64,000 bases of DNA from Albugo candida (lineage: Eukaryota; Oomycota; Peronosporomycetes; Albuginales), in the NCBI GenBank assembly GCA_040437565.1, contig JBDOQK010000051.1:204527-268526 (forward strand), written 5' to 3'. A model generated the notes under the pieces. It saw only the letters and a list, made by a program, of their open reading frames with translations. It was not told the DNA's origin and did no database searches. A program made the position numbers and the translations under genes. Positions 37,745 through 48,031 of the stretch are shown here, in pieces. Every line of letters begins with the position of its first letter. The first letter of the stretch is position 1.

Positions 37745-39563
37745 ATGAAAACCCCAAAAGGGAAATCACAACTTTCAGCAAAAGATACGCACTCTATTTC
37801 GCAGAAAATCATAACAAAAGCACGTGCGGCGGTTGCCGAATCAATCACGCATTTGAAGTGTTCGCATTGTGCAGTACAATTTGCACTTGGAGCGAGTGTG
37901 TTCAAGTTATTTGTTGGACTCGATTCCATCAGCGAGAAATGGAAATGTTCCAATTGTTTTCGTGGAATTCATCACTGTCGATTCTGTGGGTTTCTCGGCA
38001 GCGAGCGCGTTGATTTAATACGATGCTCTGTGCCTTCATGTCGCCAATTTATTCATTCGCGGTACGTAATTATTGCACAAGATATAGCATCCGCCAAGTA
38101 ATCGCTCGCTTTTTAGCTGCTTGAAGGAAGCACAAGTACCGTGGACTGATGAAGTAGTGTGTCCACTCCATTTCTGTGATGTGTGTAGACAACACGAAGC
38201 GTGTATCACGAAATTACAAATATGTTCGCAGTGTACTGCCTCCCGACATTTTCTTTGCGGAGCGCCGATGGCTCAACAAGAAAGCACAACGAGGGCCGAA
38301 ATGTCGTTTTTAGAGCACAGAGGACAAGAAATTACCTCTGGACTGGCTGTATGCAGCTCACATGTGGCGTTATTACCACAAACGTATCAGCTGTGGACGT
38401 GTCAATTAGCTAAAAAGCATTTCGTTCAGGTTGGCGATATCGTTCTGCTACTGAAGAATGTGCAAATGAAAGCTTTCCAAAAGCTTCGGAAACGATGTAA
38501 AAGCGCCAATTACTGGGGAATTGTGGTACAAGTGGTCGCATTGACGCGAGGAATGCAAGCTGTGGATGTAAAGCTGTTCGCTGACTACTCTATCGTGTCA
38601 ACGTCTAATAGAGATGTGCTTCCGGTATCCAGTATCCATCATTACGAGGATCACATCTCAATGCTCAAAGACTGTGTGAGATGGCACGCGTTTTCTGAGT
38701 GTACGATTCATTTCCAAACGGGAGCAGAAACCATTATTCGAGTGAAAAAAGTGCTTGTAGCGAGCCAGCATACATTCAGTGCACTTGCAAATGCATTGTC
38801 CGTACCGGATGAAGAAATGGTTCAGGCGACTGTGATTGGATACCAATCGTATAGCCAAAGTGACAAAAAAGTGCGGATGGAAAGATCTATAGCCCCAGCG
38901 TATGCGTTTTTGGACGGCAGACTAATCGACACATTAGAAAGTGCAAAGGTCGATATGAAAGACATCCCTTCAAAGAACGTATCACCGCCACAATCGAGCA
39001 CACCCTCACCTCCACGAAAGACGTTCGACATTCAGGACGTCGATGAAAGCGATCTAGAAGCTTGCGTGCTGGATTTTTTTCAAAATGAGAGAGTGAATAG
39101 CGTATCATCTCCATCTTTTTCGTCTCCGTCCATGCGGTCTGTCCTCGTCCGCGGCTTATACGCTACACAACCTCTTCAAAATGTGTTACTAACACAGGAA
39201 AAACGAGCTGTCAAAGTCCTTCTCCAATCGAAAACAGCAACAAAATGTGCCCACAACTCTCTAAATTCCACTCCGATCAATATTTCACAACTGACGACCA
39301 CACGTAAATGGAAACGATCTCAATGCAACGTTCCGTTCTTCAGTATCGATCTGATGGCGTGTGTGGGATTCAAAGCGTTAGCAGCGACAATATACAATCA
39401 ACTCGGAGCGTATCTGGGAAATCATTTTATTTCATCACACGTGCAAGCTTTCTACTGTTCAACTGACGGAATACAACGCGAAATACATTGGAATGGAAAT
39501 CGGACTTCAAATTGGGAAATATTCTGTGCCAATGTCTGTCACCTGAGTCTTTATATCTTATGA
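37745..39563 (+). CDS. PHD-type zinc-finger protein, 587 aa
   Basis: Two exons, 37745-38061 and 38117-39563, joined across a 55-nt GTACGT..TTTTAG intron that falls inside the zinc finger and restores HSRCLKEAQVPWTDE. The finger region (residues about 37-140) has paired cysteines (LKCSHC, WKCSNC, CRFCG, RCSVPSC) followed by VVCPLHFCDVC, the layout of NSD/ASH1-type PHD variants. A beta-rich segment follows (VGDIVLLLKNVQ..NYWGIVVQVVAL), perhaps a Tudor- or PWWP-like fold. The rest is low complexity or unknown. No SET domain is visible, so a chromatin reader rather than a methyltransferase is suggested. Its stop is one base from the stop of the opposing LPMO gene. Confidence 0.75.
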
Positions 39564-39564
39564 C

Positions 39565-40252
39565 TCACGAGCAAATCAATGGAGCTGTCTGGTTCTTTGT
39601 CTCAGAATTCATGCTTGGAGAGATCGAAGCCAATCTGATTCCATTTGGTGCAATGGGAATGCAATTTTCTATATCAAAACTCAGTATTTCCATCAAAGAA
39701 ACATGCGAATGGATACGTACTGTACACTTGCCATTGAGGCTCATGCAATGCGAGCCAGAAAAACTGCAGCAGACATCCGCCAGAACACGAAGAAAAATTA
39801 ATGGGAATTCGAGCTGGCGACGATGTAAAATGTCCAGCACAATTATCGTCATAGAAAACACGAGTTTCACCAAGCCACACTTCGCATGGACCCATATGCG
39901 ATGCTACAAACCCTTCGCGGGTATCTGGATTCTCCCATACAATCGCATTATCCGCAGGAATTGGCTTTGGGGACGCATTGGGATTCGTGCTGCCGCAATA
40001 CGGACCTTTATCTTTGAGGAAATCGCGCAGCGTACGGAATGGACTCGAAGCAAATGCGGTGAGGAACGTGGCGGTATTGTCTTTTGGAGATCCATCGAAT
40101 TTGCCGCTGAAAGTCGGCGAAAACCGATCGATATAACTGGTTTTCATACCGGTGCCATCTTTGAATTCGGTCATTGGCGAGGTGATATATCCGTGTGACT
40201 GAACTTGAGGAAGGGCGAGGACCAGGACGAGGATGAAGAGAAAGAGTTTCAT
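39565..40252 (-). CDS. Secreted AA17-type lytic polysaccharide monooxygenase
   Basis: Two exons, 40252-39721 and 39668-39565, joined across a 52-nt GTACGT..ATATAG intron to give 211 residues. The first 19 residues are a signal peptide (MKLFLFILVLVLALPQVQS), and cleavage exposes His20 as the first mature residue (HGYITSP), as LPMOs require for the copper histidine brace. The likely second His is H119 in ASHMGPCEVWL. Family-like blocks include SPTFSGKFDGSP, CGSTNPN, PKPIPAD and, across the splice, QWQVYKNCIP. AA17 enzymes are known from oomycetes and oxidise pectic homogalacturonan. An extracellular role on plant pectin is inferred. A 33-residue tail after QVYK has no visible carbohydrate-binding module. 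Confidence 0.9.
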
Positions 40253-40751
40253 GGATGGATGTGGAGTATTAGAGAAATCGGAATGTGAAGGAAGCCGAAG
40301 GTTTGATGAGCGAAAGATTTCGACGATGAAACCGATGAAAAGTATTAGCGTGCGAGTTTATTGACATGCGGAGACGAAACGGATCACTTGCGTGCTAAAA
40401 TGGGATGGATTCGCAATCGTTTCGCATGTAGACGCAATGGATTGCTCAGCGGTTTCCACGGGATCCTGCAACGCGTTGGAGATGCATTTCTTCCCGGCGC
40501 ATTGTCGGACGGTTACGTCAGCAATGATGCGGTATCGAACCGGTATTGGTTTCGAGAGACGATATCGTATCGGTATTGATTAGGGTGGCGATTGTGTATT
40601 TAGTAGTGTGCGAGGTCAGGTAGTAGGAAGGTTGTATGAAAGTGACTTTGTTGAAGTAGAATGATTGGTCATGGAGGCAGACGGGCTAGTATTGAAGAGA
40701 GCTCTTCTTATTTGAGAACGCACTTATTGGAAGAAATCGGTTTGCTTCAAA
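40253..40751. other. Divergent intergenic region between LPMO and L34e genes
   Basis: No supported gene. It contains short imperfect repeats such as GTATCGAACCGGTATTGG near 40531 and CGTATCGGTATTGATTAG near 40565. Promoters of both flanking genes should lie here. Confidence 0.4.
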
Positions 40752-41221
40752 ATGGTTCGTGAAAGACGTGTACAATTTCGTCGTCGCCATTCGTACGCGA
40801 CGAAATCGAATAAGATCAAAGTTATCAAGACACCAGGTACAGACTTTCAACGTTGAAGAAGGCGACATATCACGTATTCTATCTCTAGGTGGCAAACTTA
40901 CCGCACAGTATCGCAAGAAACGTGCATCAGGTCCGAGTTGCGGTGATTGCAAGCAGTCTTTAAAAGGGGTATGAACTGTACTGCAAACGACGGTATTCGA
41001 TTGGTGTAAGACATATTATTCTTGTTGATGATTGGTAGATTGCACATTTACGCCCAAAAGAGTACAAGACGTTGAGCAAAACACAGCGGACCGTTTCAAG
41101 AGCGTACGGTGGCTCACGTTGTGCCAAATGCGTTCGACAACGTATTGTTCGCGCATTTTTAGTGGAAGAGCAAAAAATCGTCAAGAAAGTTCTTTTGGAA
41201 AAAATGAAACGAAAGAACTAG
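40752..41221 (+). CDS. RPL34: 60S ribosomal protein L34e
   Basis: Three exons: 40752-40836, 40889-40968 and 41039-41221, with introns of 52 and 70 nt (GTACAG..CTCTAG and GTATGA..GGTAG). The joined protein has 115 residues, the normal eL34 size. It begins [20 protein letters not shown], carries the zinc-type cysteines CGDC and CAKC in [17 protein letters not shown], and ends [12 protein letters not shown]. It is a component of the cytosolic large ribosomal subunit. Splice borders are supported by frame and family match at both joins. Confidence 0.95.
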
Positions 41222-41288
41222 ATTAAGTACGATAATACCACCGGTTCCTTCTCCTACACTGTTTAGTATACTATTACCTTCTAGACCA

Positions 41289-41434
41289 TGTGTATAGCCT
41301 GTATACTCTCTNNNNNNNNNNNNNNNNNNNNNNNNNNNNNNNNNNNNNNNNNNNNNNNNNNNNNNNNNNNNNNNNNNNNNNNNNNNNNNNNNNNNNNNNN
41401 NNNNNNNNNNNTGTGTATAGCCTGTATACTCTCT
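41289..41434. repeat. 23-bp contig-end overlap around an N gap
   Basis: Bases 41289-41311 recur at 41412-41434 on the two sides of 100 N, between the L34e and SDHC genes. The true intergenic distance is therefore probably 123 bp shorter than shown. Confidence 0.88.
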
Positions 41435-41489
41435 TGAGCTACAAACATAAATATAAACCGTTGAGAACTTTTCTGTTATCAAAGTCAAA

Positions 41490-42065
41490 ATGCAAAGAAT
41501 GCGATTATCAGGCGTGAAAACGTGCAACATACCGAGTCCATTGCGACAATTGGCCATGTCAACGTCAACTGCCTCAAGCCCCTCTTCGTACACCCAGCGT
41601 CAAGCGCGTTTGGGTCGTCCCGTATCCCCACACGTTCAAATTTACGCCATGCCGATTACAGCGGTTTCTTCGATTACGAATCGGATCACCGGAGTTGGGC
41701 TTTCTGTAGGCTTCCTTGCTGCAAGCTCATATGCACTGGTGGGAGGCGATGTACCGTCACTCATTCATTCAGCTCAGGTCAGCATTCCCGCGTTCACTCC
41801 GCTCTCCAAGCTTCTTGTTGCCTTCCCAATATCGTACCATACACTTGCGGCCATACGGCATATGGTAAGGTTATCTGCGTAATTTATGAGATATGTATGG
41901 TTATAAGTGTAATTCTCGCACTAATAGGTATGGGATAAACGACCAGAGCTGATTAACAACAAAGACTCCCCAAGAAGTAGCTATGCACTATTCAGTGCTT
42001 CTGTGGTGATTGCGCTCTCCGCGTCCATGTATACGATTCCGCAGAAGGAATCTGATTCTGACTGA
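41490..42065 (+). CDS. SDHC: Succinate dehydrogenase cytochrome b560 subunit (SDHC), mitochondrial
   Basis: Two exons, 41490-41864 and 41928-42065, with a 63-nt GTAAGG..CTAATAG intron that joins AAIRHM to VWDKRPEL; 170 residues. The N-terminus is basic and Ser/Thr-rich, as expected for mitochondrial import. RPVSPHVQIYAMPITAVSS and ITNRITGVGLSVGFLAA form the family's entry motif and first membrane helix. SYHTLAAIRHMVWD carries the probable haem-ligand His, and a third helix is SASVVIALSASMYTI. It anchors complex II in the inner membrane and helps to form the ubiquinone site. Confidence 0.9.
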
Positions 42066-42160
42066 CACTCGGAAAAGAAACATTTATGATTGGTAGCAAT
42101 CGAATCGAAGATTCCTTATTATAACCAATCCTAACATAAATACGTTTGCATATTCTCAAC

Positions 42161-42827
42161 ATGCTCAATGGATCGCCGCTCCTTGAACGCGCAGTTTCTG
42201 ATCGATTCCAAGCACATCCAGTAGCGACTGCTGAGTCCTCACCCTCACGAACAAACTCTTCAAGAAATGTGACTGGAAGTAGCGTTTCTGCTGTCACACT
42301 ATCAGAGGAATTAAAACAACAGAAAGAGTGGAAAAATGCAATCGTTTTTCTGGAAGATGGGACGGTTTTAGCATCCACCTTCACACCCAGAAAGGAAGAA
42401 ATCACGTATGTAAGCTTCTTTAGTCTTCAGTGCGCTCATACAGCCACTACATAGCGCTTGGACAAAGTTGTTTCTGAGACGTGAAGATACAATAGCATCG
42501 GGAATCATTTTATCCAATGAGCAGTACGATGTCCATCGGTACGTCCATCGGGGATTTGCCTAGAATCAATCACTAGGTACGTTTGATAGGTATCATCCAC
42601 CGCTTATTTACGGAAGACGTGGTGACGCACTTAACGAACAAACAGAAGGAATTGCTATCTGTAAACTTGAACGACCTACAAAACAGCCGATTTACTGCTT
42701 GATCACGTACTCTCATCCGACGCTATCTGCCCGAGCAGTTCCGCAATTACGTGACTTTTGCCAAACATGTACGAAATTCAACAATTCATTTACCAATTCG
42801 TCTAATTGTGTCATTTGCAAATCGTAA
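42161..42827 (+). CDS. Profilin-family-like protein with N-terminal extension
   Basis: Three exons: 42161-42405, 42455-42538 and 42590-42827, with introns of 49 and 51 nt; total 188 residues. After a Ser-rich extension of about 55 residues, the order of blocks follows profilin: EWKNAIVFLEDGTVLAS, TPRKEEITAWTKLF, GIILSNEQYDVHR, LIYGRRGD, EGIAICKLE, YCLITYSHP and AVPQLRDFC. Profilins bind actin monomers and proline-rich proteins. Whether this divergent member does so is unknown. The C-terminus ends in a Cys-containing tail, CQTCTK..CVICKS. The family call rests on pattern order, since no tight signature remains. Confidence 0.6.
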
Positions 42828-42893
42828 AAGTGACAAATCTTTCGTAAAATATACGTCTTCACAGAATTTTGAATGCACCACACAAAATGTCGA

Positions 42894-44300
42894 CTATCGT
42901 CGCGTTTTGCTTCGCGTTGACCGCTTGTTTTTCTTCTCCGGCAAGTTTGAGGTGAATAACGAGCTGTTGGAGCTTCCGAAGCCACTTGCAGGTACTGTGG
43001 GCGCCGATGACGTCAGAGGATTGGTGTTAAAGCCAAATGACGGGGTCGTTGTATTCGCTGCTTGAGCTGGTTTCCCAAAATCGAATGTCACATGCTTCGT
43101 AGAAGCATTTGAAGTGGGAAGGGATCCAGCAGCGAACATATTTTGTCCCATCGTGCTTGGAATCGTGAAATTATTTGTTGTCGGAATGGCCATATTGGGT
43201 GCGGCCGGCGGCTGTGACGCAGATAAAAGCGACGGCGCCACTGTTGTTTTAAAGCGGATGTTGTCGAGCGTTTGCCGACGTTCCTGTTCGGCGTGATTTC
43301 GTTTCTGAGAATGCTCAAAGGGATTTTTAAACGTTTCTGCTGCAAGCACGTCGCCATGTTTGATCAAATCTTGCTTCATTTTCGCGAGGAATTGATTGCG
43401 CAACTTTTCATTTCGTTCGTGAATTGTAGCCACTAATGAGGCGACCTTCATGAAAGCTGTATTTTGTTGGACGAAAATCTCGTGAAATGTATCTGTCGTA
43501 ATTGGTTGAGACTTGTTTTGTTCGCTTTCAGATTGGTCGATATTAGAAGTGTTTGGTGTCTTGGAATCGTTGGATTGGAAGCAGAGTTGTAATTCTTCGA
43601 TTTGCTTTTTCAACAAACTCATTCGGCTCTCAAAAGCCTCGTAGAGTTTCCAGTAAAACGGTGACGGTGTATGTACGTTTCGCGCAATCTGTGCAAGCGG
43701 TGTATTTCCAGTCTGTTTATCCATGTTACTGCGCATTATCAAGGACGCTTCATCCACTTGAAGTACCGTATGTTTTACGTCTTTTCCGATATGATGTGCA
43801 AAGGAATTTTGTCGGGCTAAAATGTGCTGACGACTTTGTACCATTTGTGAGAGTTTTGATAAACGATTTTTCAATTGCACTAAATTTTCCGACGACACTG
43901 ACTGCAAGAACATTTCCAATTGATCCTGTTCTTTCAGAAAAGCCTGAAAAGCGATGATATTTTCCTTCACATCGTTTGGTAGGTCTTCAAATAAGGTTTC
44001 TAAGGTTATGGGAGGCTGGGGGGTTGGCGTGCCTAGGAAAGAGCCACTAGTGGATGGTGTCGATGTATTAAAACCAAAAGGCGATGTAAATGTAGAGGTC
44101 GATGCATTGGTAGGATTCGTATTCCAACCAGAACCAAAAGCAAACGGTTTGGAGGTGGAACTGAACGCGCTAGTGGAAGAAGACACAGTCGAAGGATTAC
44201 CAAATTGAAAACCTATAATCTCCTTCAGCTATCAAAGAAAATACGCAGAGGGATGCGCACACGTACCGGACGAAAGCGGAGTTGAGAATGAGAATGACAT
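42894..44300 (-). CDS. FG nucleoporin of the Nup62 complex, Nup58-type
   Basis: Two exons, 44300-44267 and 44212-42894, joined across a 54-nt GTACGT..TTATAG intron; 450 residues. The tiny first exon encodes MSFSFSTPLSS and the join yields GFQFGNPSTVSS, so FG repeats start at once. FG-rich, Ser/Thr-rich segments lie at both ends. A central coiled-coil region of about 200 residues includes EDLPNDVKENIIAFQAFLKE and the Nup58-like block PSPFYWKLYEAFESRMS. The C-terminus is basic (KKNKRSTRSKTRR). Nup58 forms the central transport channel with Nup54 and Nup62. Assignment to Nup58 rather than another coiled-coil FG Nup is likely, not certain. Confidence 0.75.
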
Positions 44301-44450
44301 TGACAAATAGAAATAGTGGACTCCAAGCAAAAGAGCTTACAGTATGTTCTCAATTAAAGACCTCACTACATAGTCGCATACTTTCTCGAAATGATTTGAT
44401 AGAGGTTGTACAACCGAAAGTGCCTTTTTCCTCTTTCATCACCGTTTTGC

Positions 44451-45218
44451 TCATCTTTTCGCAAAGCTTATCTTCAATACGTCGGTGGATGTCAGCTTGA
44501 ATCCATATAAACCTTGAAGAGCGACAGAAGCTTGTGATTCATCGCCAAATTCTACAAATGCCAAATTCTTCCCCGGCACCATGCGTACCTCCTACCGAAA
44601 AACGCTCAATAAAAGACCGCAAGCGATCGATATTAAATTGAATTGTACCTTAAAGCCATGATATTGCTCGAATAAAACCCGCAACATGTCTTGATTGCAA
44701 GATGGTGGCAAGTCTTGCAAGAATAAAATGTGGTGTGGAAAATTCTGTGATTGACGTGGAGGCGGTGGAGGTGGTGCCATTGCTCTTTTTCCTTCTCGTG
44801 TCTCGTCATCCATTTTTGAAGAATTCGGTGCGTCTCGTGTCCGTTTTTCGCGTGGAGTGAATGTTCCATCTCTTCGCGCGATAACATCGGATTCCTGTTT
44901 TGCAAACTGTACGATCAAATTTTTTTCAAAAAAGGTAGTGTTATTCATGGATCGGAGCGCGTTTGAAGCACTCGGAACATCGTCAAATGTGACCCACGCT
45001 TGTCCACGAAGAAATCGTGCTTTGAACATAGCAATTTCGAGAATTTTACCGAATTGAGAGAATGATGCGTATAAACTTTGCTTTTGACGGTCTGGTTTGA
45101 TTTTATCGTTTAAATTGTGGATGTAGAGTGTGTGTATAGGTGGATTGTCTTCCATTTTTGACGATTTAGAAGCATTTTCGGTCGGGCAAGCTTCCGAATT
45201 GAGTGGATCCGCACCCAT
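44451..45218 (-). CDS. U1A / U2B'' spliceosomal RNA-binding protein
   Basis: Two exons, 45218-44649 and 44591-44451, with a 57-nt GTACAA..CGGTAG intron joining YHGFK to EVRMVPGKNLAF; 236 residues. RRM1 (about residues 28-105) has the U1A-like start IHTLYIHNLNDKIK, then GQAWVTFDDV. A Lys/Arg and Pro-rich linker includes an MAPPPPPPRQ tract. RRM2 contains ILFLQDLPPSCNQDMLRVLF, AFVEFGD and ends LKISFAKR. Metazoa split this family into U1A and U2B'', while many lineages keep one protein serving U1 and U2 snRNPs; the sequence alone does not settle which. Its start lies only 11 bp from the start of the opposing ORF. Confidence 0.93.
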
Positions 45219-45229
45219 TCTGTGCCGTA

Positions 45230-45838
45230 ATGCGAGGTACGGTACATCACAGAGAAATCACAGTGCTTCACAATGAACAGATTCAAAAGGGTTTTCAGGG
45301 TTCGAATTTTGATAGCCAAAATACGATAATGGGAACGACAGTGGCTATGGCGCCGAGTACTATAAAATGCAGTTTTAATTCGATGCACACAACTTTAACT
45401 GGTGGGTATACATCTGAGAAGGAAGTAAGACTGCAACTTCGACCTTTGTCCATTCATAAGTGCGTTTCGGAAGAATTTGCAACTTTTGACAATCAAAATG
45501 AAGTATTGCCGTATGAAGCTACTCATCATAAAGGAACCGATAGAATTCACCCACTTCCTTGGTTTCGGAGTCCGATGCCGATTGGACCTTCACGGCGTTG
45601 CAATAGCGACGGAAACTTGCAACATTATAATCTTTCACACAAGCGACGGGGTACACACACATCATTGTTAAGTTCGGCAACCCGTTCTCGCGTACCATCG
45701 ACAAAATGGTTGGCTTGGGAAGATTCAGTGTGGAGTACACTGTGGTACACTTTTCGACATTCATGCGCGATGTGCTGGTCAAGCACAATGAAAGAAGAGT
45801 GTATGCTGCAGCGAGACCATGCTGCGTCGTGGGCCTAA
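45230..45838 (+). CDS. Unknown ORF, 202 aa, divergent to U1A
   Basis: The first ATG of this frame is at 45230, 11 bp from the U1A start on the other strand. The product is Ser/His/Arg-rich with blocks such as HPLPWFRSPMPIGPSRRCNS and STKWLAWEDSVWSTLWY, and has no signal peptide, membrane segment or known domain. A second in-frame Met near 45329 would give a shorter protein with more promoter room. It ends 113 bp before the convergent PDE6-delta gene. It may be a real lineage-specific gene, possibly with unrecognised introns, or a long chance ORF. Confidence 0.35.
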   Translation: MRGTVHHREITVLHNEQIQKGFQGSNFDSQNTIMGTTVAMAPSTIKCSFNSMHTTLTGGYTSEKEVRLQLRPLSIHKCVSEEFATFDNQNEVLPYEATHHKGTDRIHPLPWFRSPMPIGPSRRCNSDGNLQHYNLSHKRRGTHTSLLSSATRSRVPSTKWLAWEDSVWSTLWYTFRHSCAMCWSSTMKEECMLQRDHAASWA

Positions 45839-45951
45839 GCACCAATCACGATCCGATCTGAAAAAGCCGTACCGCAGTCATGGTACATTGAGGGAGTATC
45901 GTTACTTCAAAGTGCGCTTGTCATTTAAATTCATTATATGTTCCCTTGTAG

Positions 45952-46835
45952 TCAAATGTAATAAATTCGATAGATTGTTCGCGCAATTGGCAATTCGCCG
46001 TTGTAAAACGCTGTCTCAATCATTAATTTCCCACTAGGTCATAGAACGATTGGAACTCGCGATCGAAATTTTTGTATATGATACGAACCTTATGGTACTA
46101 GGATCCAACATGTTACCCCTTCCAGCTGATTCAATACTTTGTTGCCATGTATTTGTGGATCCCGGAATCACAAACCCAAAAGTAAATCGCCACTCTGTAT
46201 ACCGAACTTAACATATGCAACATGCACCGTACACAGTGTACCTTCAAAGCAGCTTCCGTTGAGATAAACTCGTTGTTCTAACCGAAAATGCTCGATTTCT
46301 TCGGTTGAAGTGAAATTTATTTCTCTGGTGACTGTACCACATTGGAGTATCTCTTCTGGTATACGCGCTAATACACGAATCACGTCAATTAAAAACTTGA
46401 TTCATGTTGTGTCTCGTCAACTTTCCTTCTTGTTCGATACGAAAAACGTCTTCACTCCTAGAACCGTACTTTAGAATAACGAATGTGTTTATTGATACGT
46501 AAAGAAACCATTCATCCGTTTGCCACAAAACTTTTCCGGTCTCTTCACATCGCATATTCATGAAATTTCTTACAATCAAAAAAGTATAAATCAATTTGAA
46601 ATGTGGTAGTAGACGCCTCGTACATCCTTAAGCCTTTGCAAATTTGTTGCGCACGCTGATTCATAGAAACTTCAATTCGACCAGCCTTTGGTTCGTGAAG
46701 CTGTTTCCATTCCTCCTCGACCTCCGAATCCAATTTGGCTTCCTCATTCGCGATAGCGTTTCCTTTCGTCAGCGTCGGTTGTAAACGTTTAACTTTCTGA
46801 AAATAATAGGTGGATTCAGTGTTCTTACTTTCCAT
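45952..46835 (-). CDS. PDE6D: PDE6-delta-like prenyl-binding protein
   Basis: Six exons fit: 46835-46624, 46568-46509, 46457-46441, 46367-46242, 46194-46089 and 46033-45952, with introns of 55, 51, 73, 47 and 55 nt; 200 residues. Joined blocks match PDE6D in order: QQICKGLRINFMNMR, CEETGKVLWQ, RIPEEILQCGTVTREINFTS, FRLEQRVYLNGSCFEEW, FGFVIPGSTNTWQQSIE and ISGKLMIETAFYNGE. The third exon is only 17 nt; it keeps the frame but its borders are the weakest part of the model. An N-terminal extension of about 50 residues precedes the conserved start. The family carries prenylated proteins between membranes and into cilia, which suits an organism with flagellate spores. Confidence 0.88.
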
Positions 46836-47034
46836 GCGTGCTCAACGGTGATATAACAATTCACCTCAACTCCAAACAGTCACATTTTACTCAACACAAC
46901 AGCGACATATGAGGGCACCTCCAAATACGAAAGTAGTGAACTAAACGAACGTAATAAGATCGCTATCAGATTTAGTAAAAGGATGTTTCGTGCCAAATAA
47001 ACACTTTTGACATTTGACTTATGCGAATTAGAGC

Positions 47035-47816
47035 TTAAGAGCGCGATCTGCGTCGATGGGTCCGACGAGATGAAGTTCGAGAGCGAGATCGAGATTTTGA
47101 TCGCGAGGCCGATCGACGTCTGCGGCGTGCAGGAGACGGAGACCTTGATCGAGAAGAAGATCGTGATCGGGATGGGGATCGCGAACGAGCATTTGATCGA
47201 GATGATGAACGTTCTCGACGAACGCGTACTGTTCTCCCATCAAGCTTTGACCGATCGAGTTTTCGTATCGCTCGTTCCATTTCGTCATACGTTGCGAATG
47301 AACCCACACCGTTCCCTGAGTGATCTACATTTGTGTGGACCACATCTCCACCTCTGCGGAAGAAATCTTTGAGGTCTTGCCAGCTAATTTTCGAGGATAA
47401 ATTTGACACGGTGACCCGATATTGGGTGCCAAATCGTTTGTTGGATGACGTATCACGCGTTTGGTTTGGTCCGCTACGTGAGATTTCGACTCGGATTTTA
47501 GATCCGAGAAGCTCAATGCTATATACACGATATCGTCAGACCAGGTGAAGAGAGATGGAAATGTAGACGTACCCGTTGGACTCACGGACGGCATCATCAG
47601 CTCCTTGCGAGTCTTCGTATTCCTAAATTTGTGTAAACGCTTATGTGAGTACTCGTAAATACGTTTGGTAGTGTGATGTACAATGAAAGCGAATGCCGGT
47701 GGTCGTGATGGCACCTTCAGACGGATGCAAGCTATTTGACCATGTTTTGCGAAATGCGAACGGAGAGTTTCTTCATCAATTTCTGTGGGAAGGTTTCCTA
47801 CGAATATCGCCGTCAT
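47035..47816 (-). CDS. SRSF1-like SR splicing factor
   Basis: Three exons, 47816-47682, 47622-47573 and 47518-47035, with introns of 59 and 54 nt; 222 residues. RRM1 starts TAIFVGNLPTEIDEETLRSH, and the splices restore AFAFIEYEDSQGADDAV and SNGIELLGSKIRVEISRSG. A second, atypical RRM follows, with VTVSNLSSKISWQDLKDFFR in place of the SWQDLKD block that marks SRSF1-type RRM2. The C-terminal ~55 residues are Arg/Ser repeats. It acts in the nucleus in exon recognition and splice-site choice. It runs in the same direction as the PDE6-delta gene 200 bp downstream. Confidence 0.92.
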
Positions 47817-48031
47817 TGGCTCGCTGATTTAATGTGACGGAAACGTGAACGCTTCGTCGTGACGCGATCCACACACAAAATAAGAGTCCACATTGTTAAG
47901 TACTGTGAGCTTTTTTTTAGAAGACTCCTTAGTAACGGGTCGAAACCCGCTGAAGAATGTGTAATGGGTATACACTATACATCCAAATTGCAGAAGAATT
48001 GACTACAATTCAGAAATAACTGTTGCACGAA

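Noticed and set aside
39488-40198. Long + strand ORF of 236 aa
   Set aside because: It is antisense to the LPMO gene, whose signal peptide, histidine brace and splice are convincing.
47930-47955. tRNA-like arm, GGGTCGAAACCC hairpin
   Set aside because: Only one hairpin is present; no anticodon arm, D arm or acceptor stem fits around it.
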